Source of the DNA: Chloroflexota bacterium
GTDB lineage: Bacteria > Chloroflexota > Anaerolineae > Anaerolineales > Villigracilaceae
Direction of reading: 5' to 3'
NCBI GenBank assembly: GCA_021823555.1
Contig: JAKANW010000014.1
Location: 1 to 15,774 of the forward strand
DNA: 15,774 nt
Below the pieces are notes generated by a model. The model saw only the letters and a list, made by a program, of their open reading frames with translations. It had not been told where the DNA came from and did no database searches. Both the position numbers and the translations under genes were made by a program. The first letter of the stretch is position 1. Each line of letters starts with the position of its first letter. Positions 7,003 to 14,682 of the stretch are shown in pieces.

Positions 7003-9528
7003 ATGTTAGCTAATCGTCAGAAGCAAATCACTCGCTTCTTGAGTCGTTTTTTAATCCTGTCTGTGCTGGCTGGAACGGTGGGAATGAGGATTGATCCACG
7101 TCAACAACGATCCCTGGATATTATGACGAACGCTCCACAACTGTTGCAGTACGCAGCAGGCGGGCATATACTGGCCTTTTCACCTGAGCAGGTATATCTG
7201 ACCGGCTTGGATCATGTCCTGACGGTAAGCTTTATCGGTGGGAGTTATATTCAACCGCAGGGAGATGCGGGCAGCGAGGTGACCGACGGCGCAGCATCAT
7301 CTCTGGGAAAGGTAGTGTATAAGAATATCTGGCCAGGCGTGGATGTGCAGTACACAGCATCGGCGGGTGGGATTGTGGAGAGCAGCTATTTGATGGCAGC
7401 CGGCGCGAAAGTTGACGATATCCGCTTGAAATACAATGTGCCGGTGAAATTGGAAAACGGCATCCTGCATTATAGTTTTGAGAGTGGGTACATGACAGAG
7501 AACGCCCCTGTGGCGTGGCAGGAGGTCGGGGGGGAGCGCAAGGAAGTCAGCGTGCGTTTTGAGAAGCATGGCGAGTCTGAAGTTGGGTTTGCATTGGGGA
7601 TGTACAACCCGAAATATCCGGTAGCGATTGACCCGGCCTATGTTTGGCACGCTTTCTACGGTTCTGCAGACAATGATTTCGGTTTTGGCATCGCAGTGGA
7701 TGGGAGCGGGAGTGTGTACGTGTTGGGGAGAAGTCATGCCACCTGGAATGGGCCGGGGAATATCCCACCGAAGAATCCGTATAGCGGCGGCGGTGATTTT
7801 GTTGTGATCAAAATGGATAAAAACGGCGCATATCAGTGGCACGCCTTTTATGGCTCTGCTTCCGATGATTACGACAGGGGTATTGTGGTAGATGAAAATG
7901 GCAATGTATACGTCCTGGGAAGAAGCAATGCTTCCTGGAATGGGCCGGGAGATACATTGCCGTTGAACGCATATAGCGGTGGTTACGACATTGTTGTTAT
8001 AAAATTGAACAGCGCAGGCGACTACCAATGGCACACTTTCTACGGTTCTACATCCGATGATAGTGGGCTTGGCATCGCGGTAGGTGGTGGAAATATCTAC
8101 GTGACAGGATATAGCACTGCCTCCTGGAACGGGCTAGGGAACGCACTACCATTAAATACTTATAGTGGCGGACTAGATATCGTTGTGATCCAGCTGAACA
8201 GTGTCGGAGTCTACCAATGGCACACTTTCTACGGCAGTCCTGCTTCTAATGATAGCGGTACAGGTATTGCTGTGGATGTGAATGGAAATGTCTATGTGAC
8301 GGGATATAGTAATGCTTCCTGGAATGGGCCAGGGGATACTACACCGAAGAATGCTTATAACAGTCTTAATGATATAGTCGTGCTCAAACTGAACAATGTT
8401 GGGGCATACCAGTGGCATACCTTCTATGGCTCTACAAGCGATGACTATGGTTCTGGTGTCGCTGTGGATGGGAATGGGAATTCCTATGTGACGGGATTTA
8501 GTTATGCCGCCTGGAGTGGCCCAGGAAATGTAGAACCACTGAATATGTATACAGGCGGTTCGGATGTTGTCATATTCAAATTGGATGGCGGTGGGGCCTA
8601 TCAGTGGCATACCTTTTACGGCTCTGCAGATTATGATTACAGTTATGGCATTGCCCTAAGCCGGGTAGGGAATGTCTATGTGACGGGGTATAGTGATGGC
8701 TCCTGGGATGGGCCGGGGAACAAGGCCCCGTTTAACGCTTATAGCGGCGGCGCGGATATTGTTGTGATCCAGTTGAACAATTCCGGCGCCTATCAATGGC
8801 ATATTTTCTACGGCTCCGCATCTGATGACTTTGCTAATGGCATTGCTGTAGATGGGGATGGAAATGCCTACGTGACAGGGTATAGCCAGGCCACGTGGAA
8901 TGGACCGCAAAGTGTAGCTCCGTTGAATGCTTATAATGGTCTTTTCGATATTGTCGTGGTCAAAACCGGTCCTATTTTTGCTGATGTAGCGGATACTTAT
9001 TGGGCAATAAACTGGATCGAGCGTTTGTACAATGCCGGGATTACAGGTGGTTGTTCCGCCAGCCCGTTGATGTATTGCCCGGACGATACGGTCACACGTG
9101 CCCAGATGGCGGTATTCCTGTTAAAGGGTATCCATGGTAATACGTATAGCCCACCTCCTGCGACAGGTACGGTGTTCATGGATGTTCCAGCAAATTATTG
9201 GGCGGCCAGATGGGCGGAGGAGTTGGCTGCCGAAGGGGTCACGGGAGGCTGTGGCGGCAGCAATTTCTGCCCGGATAATAATGTGACTCGCGCCCAGATG
9301 GCGGTCTTCCTGTTGAAATCCGAGCATGGAGCCTCGTATAACCCACCCCCTGCGACCGGGACGCCGTTTACGGATGTGCCGATAGACTATTGGGCCGCCA
9401 AGTGGATCGAGCAATTGGCCGCGGAAGGCATCACAGGTGGGTGCGCGGCTGGATTGTATTGTCCGGAAGATAGTGTGACACGTGCACAGATGGCGGTATT
9501 CTTGGTGAAAGTGTTCCACCTGCCGTAA
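7003..9528 (+). CDS. Exported seven-repeat SBBP beta-propeller protein with C-terminal SLH triplet
   Basis: 841 residues with AGGAGA 6 bases before the ATG. A basic N-terminus (NRQKQ) and hydrophobic stretch at about 12-27 form an export signal. Residues about 35-205 resemble the N-terminal domain that often precedes SBBP repeats (YLTGLDHVLTVSFIGG; VVYKNIWPGVDVQYTA; YPVAIDPAYVW). Residues 213 to about 655 hold seven repeats with the consensus YQWHTFYGS..DD....IAVD.NGNVYVTGYS..SWNGPGN..PLNAYSGG.DIVVIKLN. Residues about 659-841 are three SLH repeats. Seven repeats should close one seven-bladed propeller, a fold used for binding rather than catalysis. The likely place is the cell surface through the SLH tail. 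Ligand is unknown. The gene is alone on its strand, with its own promoter and a possible terminator at 9614. Confidence 0.88.
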   Translation: MLANRQKQITRFLSRFLILSVLAGTVGMRIDPRQQRSLDIMTNAPQLLQYAAGGHILAFSPEQVYLTGLDHVLTVSFIGGSYIQPQGDAGSEVTDGAASSLGKVVYKNIWPGVDVQYTASAGGIVESSYLMAAGAKVDDIRLKYNVPVKLENGILHYSFESGYMTENAPVAWQEVGGERKEVSVRFEKHGESEVGFALGMYNPKYPVAIDPAYVWHAFYGSADNDFGFGIAVDGSGSVYVLGRSHATWNGPGNIPPKNPYSGGGDFVVIKMDKNGAYQWHAFYGSASDDYDRGIVVDENGNVYVLGRSNASWNGPGDTLPLNAYSGGYDIVVIKLNSAGDYQWHTFYGSTSDDSGLGIAVGGGNIYVTGYSTASWNGLGNALPLNTYSGGLDIVVIQLNSVGVYQWHTFYGSPASNDSGTGIAVDVNGNVYVTGYSNASWNGPGDTTPKNAYNSLNDIVVLKLNNVGAYQWHTFYGSTSDDYGSGVAVDGNGNSYVTGFSYAAWSGPGNVEPLNMYTGGSDVVIFKLDGGGAYQWHTFYGSADYDYSYGIALSRVGNVYVTGYSDGSWDGPGNKAPFNAYSGGADIVVIQLNNSGAYQWHIFYGSASDDFANGIAVDGDGNAYVTGYSQATWNGPQSVAPLNAYNGLFDIVVVKTGPIFADVADTYWAINWIERLYNAGITGGCSASPLMYCPDDTVTRAQMAVFLLKGIHGNTYSPPPATGTVFMDVPANYWAARWAEELAAEGVTGGCGGSNFCPDNNVTRAQMAVFLLKSEHGASYNPPPATGTPFTDVPIDYWAAKWIEQLAAEGITGGCAAGLYCPEDSVTRAQMAVFLVKVFHLP
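7639..8970 (+). repeat. Seven tandem in-frame repeats of about 192 bp (SBBP propeller blades)
   Basis: Repeat starts are at 7639, 7831, 8023, 8212, 8407, 8599 and 8791, giving unit lengths of 64, 64, 63, 65, 64, 64 and about 60 residues. Each begins with Y.WH.FYGS and has W(N/S/D)G near its middle. The DNA is clearly related between units but not identical, so the array is old or subject to selection rather than freshly expanded. Confidence 0.88.
8977..9525 (+). other. Three SLH repeats of the propeller protein
   Basis: Units start FADVADTYW, FMDVPANYW and FTDVPIDYW and end VTRAQMAVFL. The first has a CX7C pair and the other two have CX5C pairs, all followed by P. Compared with the SLH triplet of the sugar dehydrogenase, the TR-D-QM position is Ala instead of Asp in all three units, so the two triplets are related but not recently copied. 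Confidence 0.85.
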
Positions 9529-9613
9529 AAAGAGCAAATGTGTTCGCAAGCAGTTGTACTATGAGCAGTCAAGAAAGGAATGATGTCAGCGTGACTGCCC
9601 AAATGTTGCGCGG

Positions 9614-9639
9614 CAGGCGGCGAAGGGAGGCCTGTTTTT
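9614..9639 (+). terminator. Possible terminator of the propeller gene
   Basis: CAGGC (9614-9618) and GCCTG (9630-9634) can pair around an 11-base loop and are followed by TTTTT (9635-9639). The stem is short and the distance from the stop codon (85 bases) is long, so this is a weak call. The rest of 9529-9750 shows no convincing gene. Confidence 0.35.
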
Positions 9640-9750
9640 CCATGATGTTCCTTTGTGATGAGAGTTTAATGGGTCTGTGAGGATGATGAAAAAGGGCTGC
9701 ACACAGTTCGGCTGCGATGGATTCATTATACAACCGCGCATGGAGGATAT

Positions 9751-9779
9751 AAAAAGACCGTGTCTGCTGGACACGGTCT
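9751..9779 (-). terminator. Rho-independent terminator closing the cell-wall gene block
   Basis: AGACCGTGTC (9755-9764) and GACACGGTCT (9770-9779) form a perfect 10-bp stem with a 5-base loop. On the minus strand the stem is followed by TTTTTATA, a good U-tract. It lies 20 bases past the stop of the small hypothetical gene at 9800 and points the right way to end the leftward transcript. Confidence 0.85.
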
Positions 9780-9799
9780 CGCAATTTCAATGACTCGTC

Positions 9800-10231
9800 T
9801 TACTCGCCGCCTTCGTCATCGCCGCCTTCTGCCGCGGGTTGTTCCACACGCACCACCTCCCCGTGCATGTTGATCACCACTTTGAATCCAAGCATGCCCA
9901 GGTACGCGCGGCCCTCCTCCGGGATGCCCGCCTGCATCAAGGCGTCGAACTGTTTGTCCACATTCTTCAATTGCTGTTCGATCATGGCGGTGGTGAAAAT
10001 ATCATCCTGACCAAGCATCTTGGCGGTTTGCTTGGAGATCAGGTCTTCACTGCCTTTCATCAACTCTGCCAGTTGGGCCAGCACCTGGCGATCCACCTGC
10101 TCGGATGGGATGTGGCGGCGGAACCCGGCGTCGTCCACCACGTAACAGGGTTCTTCGCCGATCATGGCAGTTCCTGCCGCATGGCCGTTTTCGTCTATGA
10201 CGAGTCCCGCAAATAGAGGTTGTCGGGGCAT
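9800..10231 (-). CDS. Small soluble protein of unknown function, coupled to an L,D-transpeptidase gene
   Basis: 143 residues from the ATG at 10231. AGGAGA sits 5 bases upstream and overlaps the TAG stop of the L,D-transpeptidase gene (gap 7 bases), so the two are translationally coupled. Residues about 6-48 look like a small beta domain (LFAGLVIDENGHAAGTAMIG, then CYVVDDAGFRRHI). Residues about 44-103 are helical and charged (EQVDRQVLAQLAELMKGSEDL, MIEQQLKNVDKQFDALM). Residues 112-131 form another strand-rich piece (GFKVVINMHGEVVRVE), and the end is acidic and Gly-rich (AAEGGDDEGGE). There is no signal or membrane segment. I do not recognise a family; co-translation suggests a cytoplasmic partner or regulator of the wall block. 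Confidence 0.8.
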   Translation of the reverse strand: MPRQPLFAGLVIDENGHAAGTAMIGEEPCYVVDDAGFRRHIPSEQVDRQVLAQLAELMKGSEDLISKQTAKMLGQDDIFTTAMIEQQLKNVDKQFDALMQAGIPEEGRAYLGMLGFKVVINMHGEVVRVEQPAAEGGDDEGGE

Positions 10232-10238
10232 GTTTCTC

Positions 10239-11276
10239 CTATCCAACTGAATTGGTTATTTTGACGAGGGTTCCCTCGCCGGGCAAATAAAGATAATTCG
10301 TATCGGGCGGGACGACAGGTTGGGTCCAGCGGAAAAGGAATTTTGCCGCCTCTGGCGGCAGGTTCACGCAGCCGTGGCTGCGCGGACGTCCGTAATCGTT
10401 GTGCCAGTAGGTGCCGTGCAAGGCGTTGCCTTCGCCTGTGAAGAAGGTGCACCACGGCACGCCCGGCAGGTCGTAGATGTGCGTCACCTCGTCGCCCTGG
10501 TTGGTCATGTGCATGGACGCGCCCTTGTGGTACGTATGGAAATCTCCGTCGGGCGTGCGCGTCCCTTTGGTGCCGCTGGAACAGCGCGAAGAAAAGACGA
10601 GTTTGTCCCCTTCGTACGCGGTGACCAATTGTGTGCCCAAATCTACGTAAATGACCTTTTGATCGCCGGGTATATCAGGTGAGAGCGGGGTCAGCTCATC
10701 ATCCGGGACGAGACGCAAGTCATACGATGAAACGTAGAAGGATTCGTGCAGCAGGGAATCATAGATCTCGTACCAGATGCTCTTTTCCTCGCGCACCACG
10801 GTCACCTTCTTGACCCAATGGGTGCTGCCGTAATACAACCGGTAGCCGCGTTTGGCAAAAATGGTGGGGTCGAGACGCGTGTCACTGTACGGCACGGTGA
10901 TCTCTCCCAATTGTCCCGCCTCGCGGACATCAAAGGTCGGTTTCTGGTAAATCGTATCCACAGGCTGCACCCAGCCGGAATAGGTATAGCCCTCACCGTT
11001 CATCTCGTACCAGGTTTTGTTATAGGGGTTGCCTTCATCGCCATCCGTTTCGCCTGTGATCTTGACGACTTCATCCTTGCCAAACAGGCGCAACTTCTTG
11101 CCATTGAACGACGGCCCGTCATATAACGGAATGCCGCTGATGGTCATGCGTCCCTGTGTGGGAAGCGCTTCCGCGAAGGCGCGGTCAAGGCGCAGTTCCG
11201 ACGCGACCAGTCCCAGCGCACCGGCGCTGAGCAGTTTGAGGAAGTCGCGGCGGGAAAGGTCCGGGACGGATTTCAT
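10239..11276 (-). CDS. Tat-signal L,D-transpeptidase (YkuD) with SH3-like N-terminal region
   Basis: 345 residues. The N-terminus has the twin-arginine motif SRRDFLK (8-14) and a hydrophobic stretch with a possible AFA cleavage at about 33-35, pointing to Tat export. Residues about 44-108 and 118-193 look like two SH3-like modules, each with a ...WYE... strand and ending YSGWVQPV or YVSSYDLRLV. The YkuD catalytic domain spans about 206-342. It starts KVIYVDLGTQLVTAYEGDK, has LHGTYWHND with His287 and ends in SHGCVNL with catalytic Cys303. Such enzymes make 3-3 peptide crosslinks or attach proteins to peptidoglycan outside the membrane. It is a paralogue of the next gene upstream. The ATG at 11276 has no clear ribosome site. 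It is separated from that paralogue by a repeat-bearing 253-base gap. Confidence 0.92.
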   Translation of the reverse strand: MKSVPDLSRRDFLKLLSAGALGLVASELRLDRAFAEALPTQGRMTISGIPLYDGPSFNGKKLRLFGKDEVVKITGETDGDEGNPYNKTWYEMNGEGYTYSGWVQPVDTIYQKPTFDVREAGQLGEITVPYSDTRLDPTIFAKRGYRLYYGSTHWVKKVTVVREEKSIWYEIYDSLLHESFYVSSYDLRLVPDDELTPLSPDIPGDQKVIYVDLGTQLVTAYEGDKLVFSSRCSSGTKGTRTPDGDFHTYHKGASMHMTNQGDEVTHIYDLPGVPWCTFFTGEGNALHGTYWHNDYGRPRSHGCVNLPPEAAKFLFRWTQPVVPPDTNYLYLPGEGTLVKITNSVG

Positions 11277-11332
11277 AATGCCGTATTTTTATCATGAACG
11301 GAGGGAGTTGTGGGGTAGTCTAATCGCACTAT

Positions 11333-11471
11333 TAATAAAAGGCTAACAGTGCATACGCACCGTCCCGTCGCGAAGCACCCTGTAAGGGAAGGTTTGGGCC
11401 AAAAGCGAGCTTGAATACGGGAGCCTTCGGGACGTTTTGCGTAACGTGAGTAATAAAAGACTAACAGTGCA
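11333..11471. repeat. 21-bp near-identical direct repeat pair between two L,D-transpeptidase genes
   Basis: TAATAAAAG(G/A)CTAACAG followed by TGCA occurs at 11333-11353 and 11451-11471, matching at 20 of 21 positions and 118 bases apart. Weaker likeness continues beyond the second copy (GTC..GTCG.G..GC). GCGTAACG also recurs at 11439 and 11490, and CGTCCCG (11361) is inverted as CGGGACG (11428). No open reading frame of note lies here. This looks like a non-coding interspersed element or a tandem regulatory module; which one cannot be decided from one copy. Confidence 0.6.
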
Positions 11472-11529
11472 AGGGTCGTGTCGAGCGGAGCGTAACGCAG
11501 ACGAGACGCAACTTCTTTGCCCCAAGTGT

Positions 11530-12573
11530 TCACGCTGTGATCAGCAACTGCGTGCCGGCAGGTTTGTAAGCGAACTGCTCGGCGGGCGGCACGACCGGCG
11601 ATGTCCAGCGGAAGAGCCATTTGGCGGCCTGCACCGCCAGGTTGACGCAGCCGTGGCTGTGCGGATGGCCGAAGTCGTTGTGCCAGAAGGTGCCATGTAG
11701 GGAGATGCCGCTCTCGGTGAAATACATCACCCAGGGCACGCCCGGCAGGTCAAAGCCGCTGGCGGTGATGTCCCCGGCAGCCATGTGGCGGGTGGGACGT
11801 TTGTGGTAGGTCATGAACGCGCCGCGCGGGGTGTAGTATGTGCCCACACGCAGGACTGCGCCGCTGGACACGCGCGTGATGAAGACCGGGTTTTCGTTTT
11901 CGTAGGCCAGCAGGATCTGGTCATTCAGGCGCACTTCGATGCGTTTGTTTTCGTCGGGGATATCTGGAGATAGCGGAGCCAGCTCCTCGTCGGGAATGAA
12001 GCGCAGGTGTTCAGCAGGAACGTAGTACAGCTTCTCCCATTTGTCGTCCAGGATCTGGTACCAGGTATTCCCGTCATCCGGGCTGGGAGCCGCCAACATG
12101 ACCCAGTGCACCGTTTCGTAGTAAATGCGATAGGCCACATCCGCCGATGCGCTTGGCTGGACGTGCGCGTCGGAATACGGGACGGTGACCTCGGCCAGCG
12201 CGCCCGTGGATGGAATGTCTGTGCTGGGCTGGTTGAGCAGGGTGCGCACGGGCTGGATGTAGCCTGAGTAGGCGTAGCCTTCATCGCCGATCTGATACCA
12301 GACGCGGTTATAAGCGTCCGGCTGGTCTTCGTTGATGGTGATATTGCTGATGGGCAGGAGCAGGTCGCGCCAGTACATTTTGACCTGCGTCCCATTGAAT
12401 GTAGGCTGGTCGTAGACCCACAGGGTATTGGACGTGACGCGTCCTAACTGATCAGAGGGAAGATCGTTGGGAGGAGCCTGGAATGGCAGGTTGGGCAGCA
12501 TTAAGCCGAGCAAGCCATAACCGCCCAGTTTAAGAAAATCACGGCGTGAGAGCGCACGGCTGAGGGTGTTCAT
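11530..12573 (-). CDS. Second Tat-signal L,D-transpeptidase (YkuD)
   Basis: 347 residues with twin-arginine motif SRRDFLK (9-15), then a Gly/Leu-rich hydrophobic stretch to about 30. Residues about 45-110 and 120-196 again form two SH3-like modules (LWVYDQPTFNGTQVKMYW, then WYQIGDEGYAYSGYIQPV; YRIYYETVHWVML, then WYQILDDKWEKLYYVPAEHL). The YkuD domain (about 210-346) has LHGTFWHNDFGHPHSHGCVN in full, with His293 and catalytic Cys309. The layout and many residues match the downstream paralogue, so the pair arose by duplication, but they have diverged substantially. The gene starts 33 bases after the stop of the membrane-anchored L,D-transpeptidase. Its ribosome site is weak (AAGAG about 8 bases upstream). 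Confidence 0.92.
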   Translation of the reverse strand: MNTLSRALSRRDFLKLGGYGLLGLMLPNLPFQAPPNDLPSDQLGRVTSNTLWVYDQPTFNGTQVKMYWRDLLLPISNITINEDQPDAYNRVWYQIGDEGYAYSGYIQPVRTLLNQPSTDIPSTGALAEVTVPYSDAHVQPSASADVAYRIYYETVHWVMLAAPSPDDGNTWYQILDDKWEKLYYVPAEHLRFIPDEELAPLSPDIPDENKRIEVRLNDQILLAYENENPVFITRVSSGAVLRVGTYYTPRGAFMTYHKRPTRHMAAGDITASGFDLPGVPWVMYFTESGISLHGTFWHNDFGHPHSHGCVNLAVQAAKWLFRWTSPVVPPAEQFAYKPAGTQLLITA

Positions 12574-12606
12574 CTCTCATACTCTTTTTCGTTAATCACT
12601 TCATTG

Positions 12607-13836
12607 CTAATAATGCACATTGACCAGCGTGCCGACCGAGGCAAAGTTATACAGCCATTCGGAGTCCGGGATGGAGAGGTTGACACAGCCGTGACTCATC
12701 GGTGTGCCGAAGTTGTGATGCCAGTATGTGCCGTGCAGGCCATAGCCCTGGTAGAAATACATCGTGTAAGGGACGTTGGGCAGGTAATAGCCGGGGCCGG
12801 TCATTGTGGTGGAAAGCAGTTTGACGTAGATGTGGTATTGCCCGGTTACGGTGGGCGTTTGCCAGACGCCGGTCGAAACGATGAACGAGTTGACCACCGT
12901 ATTGCCTTCATAGGCATAGACGCGCTGCTGCGAAAGGTCCACGTCAATCCAACGCTGGCCATTGGCTGCGTTGACGGCTTGCGGCTGAGGTTGCGGTTGT
13001 GAGTCAGAGGCCGCCGGTGCGGAAGTGGGCGCAGCATATTCGGAAGTTGGTGTATCGGGCACAATGGCAGCTTCCATTACACCTGGCAGGGCGGCTACTT
13101 CGGGGGTGTTGGTTGGGAGCGGTTCAACCGTCGCCGGCGTATCCGTTGGGAGCGTTGTATCCGGTGAGAGTAGGGTCGCAGTTGGGAGCGGCGCGGGCGT
13201 ATCCGTTGGGACGGATGTCGGCGTGGCTGTATCCTGAACGGGGTCAGGGCTGGGCGTGGCGGTGGGCAGAACCACTTCTACCATGGAAATACTGGTGGGA
13301 GTGTAGGTCGGCTTGGGAATGTCAACCTGCGCAAAGGACTGTGGATGCGTGACCTGCGTGGCCCGGGCCTGGGGGGCGCTGCTCAAGCTCAGGATGGATG
13401 CCAGGACCGGGGATGTGCTGGCCGACCAAGCTGCCAATCCAATGACCAGACAGCCCAGGAGGAACAGAAAGATCGCAAACCAGGGGCCGCGTTTCTTGTC
13501 CCCGCTTCGCGCCGGACGAGTGGGCTGGGTCTTGCTCCCAGGCTCCGACTCTGCCTCTGACGTTTCTGGCGTCTCGCCGCGCAGCCGCTGCATGGCCCAT
13601 TCCATGCCTTTGCGGGCGCGTGGACTATCCGGGTTGATCGCCAGCACTTTCTTGATGTAATCCACGCTGGCGCGCGGGCTGGCGACTGCGGCCAGGATCA
13701 GCCACGGGTCTTCAGAATCCGGGGCAAGCTGGGAAGCTTTCTCTGCCCAGCGACGCGCTTCGCTGCGGTCTCCGTTGCGCAAAGCATCGCGCGCCTGTTG
13801 AAGCGCCTGACGGGATTCTAAGAAGGAACTGTTCAT
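12607..13836 (-). CDS. Membrane-anchored L,D-transpeptidase with TPR-like cytoplasmic head
   Basis: 409 residues. Residues about 5-85 are helical and TPR-like (ALQQARDALRNGDRSEARRW, AINPDSPRARKGMEWAM). A single membrane helix at about 119-137 follows the basic stretch DKKRG. Residues about 140-292 form a Thr/Pro-rich linker (TPTSVPTDTPAPLPTATLL type) ending in a PQPQPQ run. The YkuD domain covers 295-409, with LHGTYWHHNFGTPMSHGCVN, His368 and catalytic Cys384. The predicted topology is head inside, catalytic domain outside on a flexible stalk that can reach into the wall. AGAGGT about 9 bases before the ATG supports the start. It lies between the amidase (36-base gap) and the Tat enzymes. Its catalytic domain is more compact and lacks the SH3-like modules of its two neighbours. 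Confidence 0.92.
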   Translation of the reverse strand: MNSSFLESRQALQQARDALRNGDRSEARRWAEKASQLAPDSEDPWLILAAVASPRASVDYIKKVLAINPDSPRARKGMEWAMQRLRGETPETSEAESEPGSKTQPTRPARSGDKKRGPWFAIFLFLLGCLVIGLAAWSASTSPVLASILSLSSAPQARATQVTHPQSFAQVDIPKPTYTPTSISMVEVVLPTATPSPDPVQDTATPTSVPTDTPAPLPTATLLSPDTTLPTDTPATVEPLPTNTPEVAALPGVMEAAIVPDTPTSEYAAPTSAPAASDSQPQPQPQAVNAANGQRWIDVDLSQQRVYAYEGNTVVNSFIVSTGVWQTPTVTGQYHIYVKLLSTTMTGPGYYLPNVPYTMYFYQGYGLHGTYWHHNFGTPMSHGCVNLSIPDSEWLYNFASVGTLVNVHY

Positions 13837-13872
13837 GGCATGTACCTCTACAATAAAGGCCTGACTCGCTCA

Positions 13873-14673
13873 CTACGGCGCACTGGTTGGCATTGGAGTA
13901 GGTTCCACATTTTCATTGTTGATGAAACACAGGATTCCCTGTACAACGCCGTTGGCGACGATATCCGTGTGGTTGGTCAAAATATCACGGTCAAGATTTA
14001 AAAAACCGGTTTCGATAATAGCGGTGATCGTATTCGGATCCACTTCGGAAAAGGCATGATATTGGGTCATGTCGCGCGTCACGCTGCCGGTGTGGAAGGG
14101 CAAGCCCGTGGCGTGCTGGTAACGATCCACCAGACAGGCAGCCAGGCGGGTGGCGCGATTAATGTCGCGGGTGTCCAGCGAAGCCGCCACTTTGAATCCG
14201 GTCGCCTGGTCATTGATGTAATCGCATGAGTCATTGTGAATGGAAACCAGCGCTACAGCCCGATAGCCGTTCAGGCGGGTATCGAATTCGTTCAGCAAAT
14301 CCACCTGATATCCCATATCCACCAATTTTTTTTGCACCAGGCTGGCGATCTTCATATTAACATCCACCTCCCTCAGCGTAACCTGTCCGTTGGCATCGCG
14401 GCAGACCGCGCCCGAGTCGTTGCCGGAGTGCCCGGCCACGATCCCAATGCGCAGTTGCGGCTGGGGCGTTTTGACCGTACTCACATCCCCGGGTTGCGGG
14501 GTCAGGAGCAGGCCCAGTTGTTCCGAAAGATTGATCGTGAACAGACTGTTTGGCGTCCAGGCGGTAAAAAGGGTTGCCAGCAGGATCGCAATGCCGAGGG
14601 TGGACCAAAAGGCGTTGACCGAGCGCGTTTTTCGGCGGGCAGGCCGAGGGTTGGATGGCTGCGGAGCGTCCAT
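13873..14673 (-). CDS. Membrane-anchored N-acetylmuramoyl-L-alanine amidase (Amidase_3)
   Basis: 266 residues from the ATG at 14673. A basic start (RRKTRS) is followed by one membrane helix at about 22-40, a linker and the amidase domain at about 74-252. Zinc ligands and catalytic Glu are visible: His82 in VAGHSGNDSGAV, Glu102 in LREVDVN, His146 in VSIHNDSCD and Glu221 in AIIETGFLNL. The enzyme cleaves the bond between N-acetylmuramic acid and the stem peptide outside the membrane. The C-terminus is a short PTPMPTSAP tail. No ribosome site precedes the start, and TATTAT lies only 5 bases upstream, so the message may be leaderless. An in-frame TTG at 14709 would overlap the promoter region and is not favoured. 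It is the first gene of the cell-wall block. Confidence 0.9.
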   Translation of the reverse strand: MDAPQPSNPRPARRKTRSVNAFWSTLGIAILLATLFTAWTPNSLFTINLSEQLGLLLTPQPGDVSTVKTPQPQLRIGIVAGHSGNDSGAVCRDANGQVTLREVDVNMKIASLVQKKLVDMGYQVDLLNEFDTRLNGYRAVALVSIHNDSCDYINDQATGFKVAASLDTRDINRATRLAACLVDRYQHATGLPFHTGSVTRDMTQYHAFSEVDPNTITAIIETGFLNLDRDILTNHTDIVANGVVQGILCFINNENVEPTPMPTSAP

Positions 14674-14682
14674 TTCGTATAA

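Noticed and set aside
7297..8910. Several His/Ile-rich open frames on the minus strand opposite the propeller repeats
   Set aside because: They repeat with the same period as the blades and have no ribosome sites; they are antisense shadows of the repeat array.
7639..8970. CRISPR-like array
   Set aside because: The periodic units are about 192 bp, in frame and translated throughout, without short constant repeats and unique spacers.
9529..9750. Short open frames (including a 38-codon plus-strand one from 9561) in the gap after the propeller gene
   Set aside because: No ribosome site, no recognisable composition, and the candidate terminator at 9614-9639 lies inside them.
11277..11529. Insertion sequence or transposase remnant in the gap with direct repeats
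   Set aside because: No transposase-like reading frame, no terminal inverted repeats bounded by target duplications; only short direct and inverted motifs are seen.
13025..13660. Gly/Val/Ser-rich open frames on the plus strand opposite the stalked L,D-transpeptidase
   Set aside because: They mirror the Thr/Pro-rich linker codons; the minus-strand gene has a ribosome site, membrane helix and YkuD active site.
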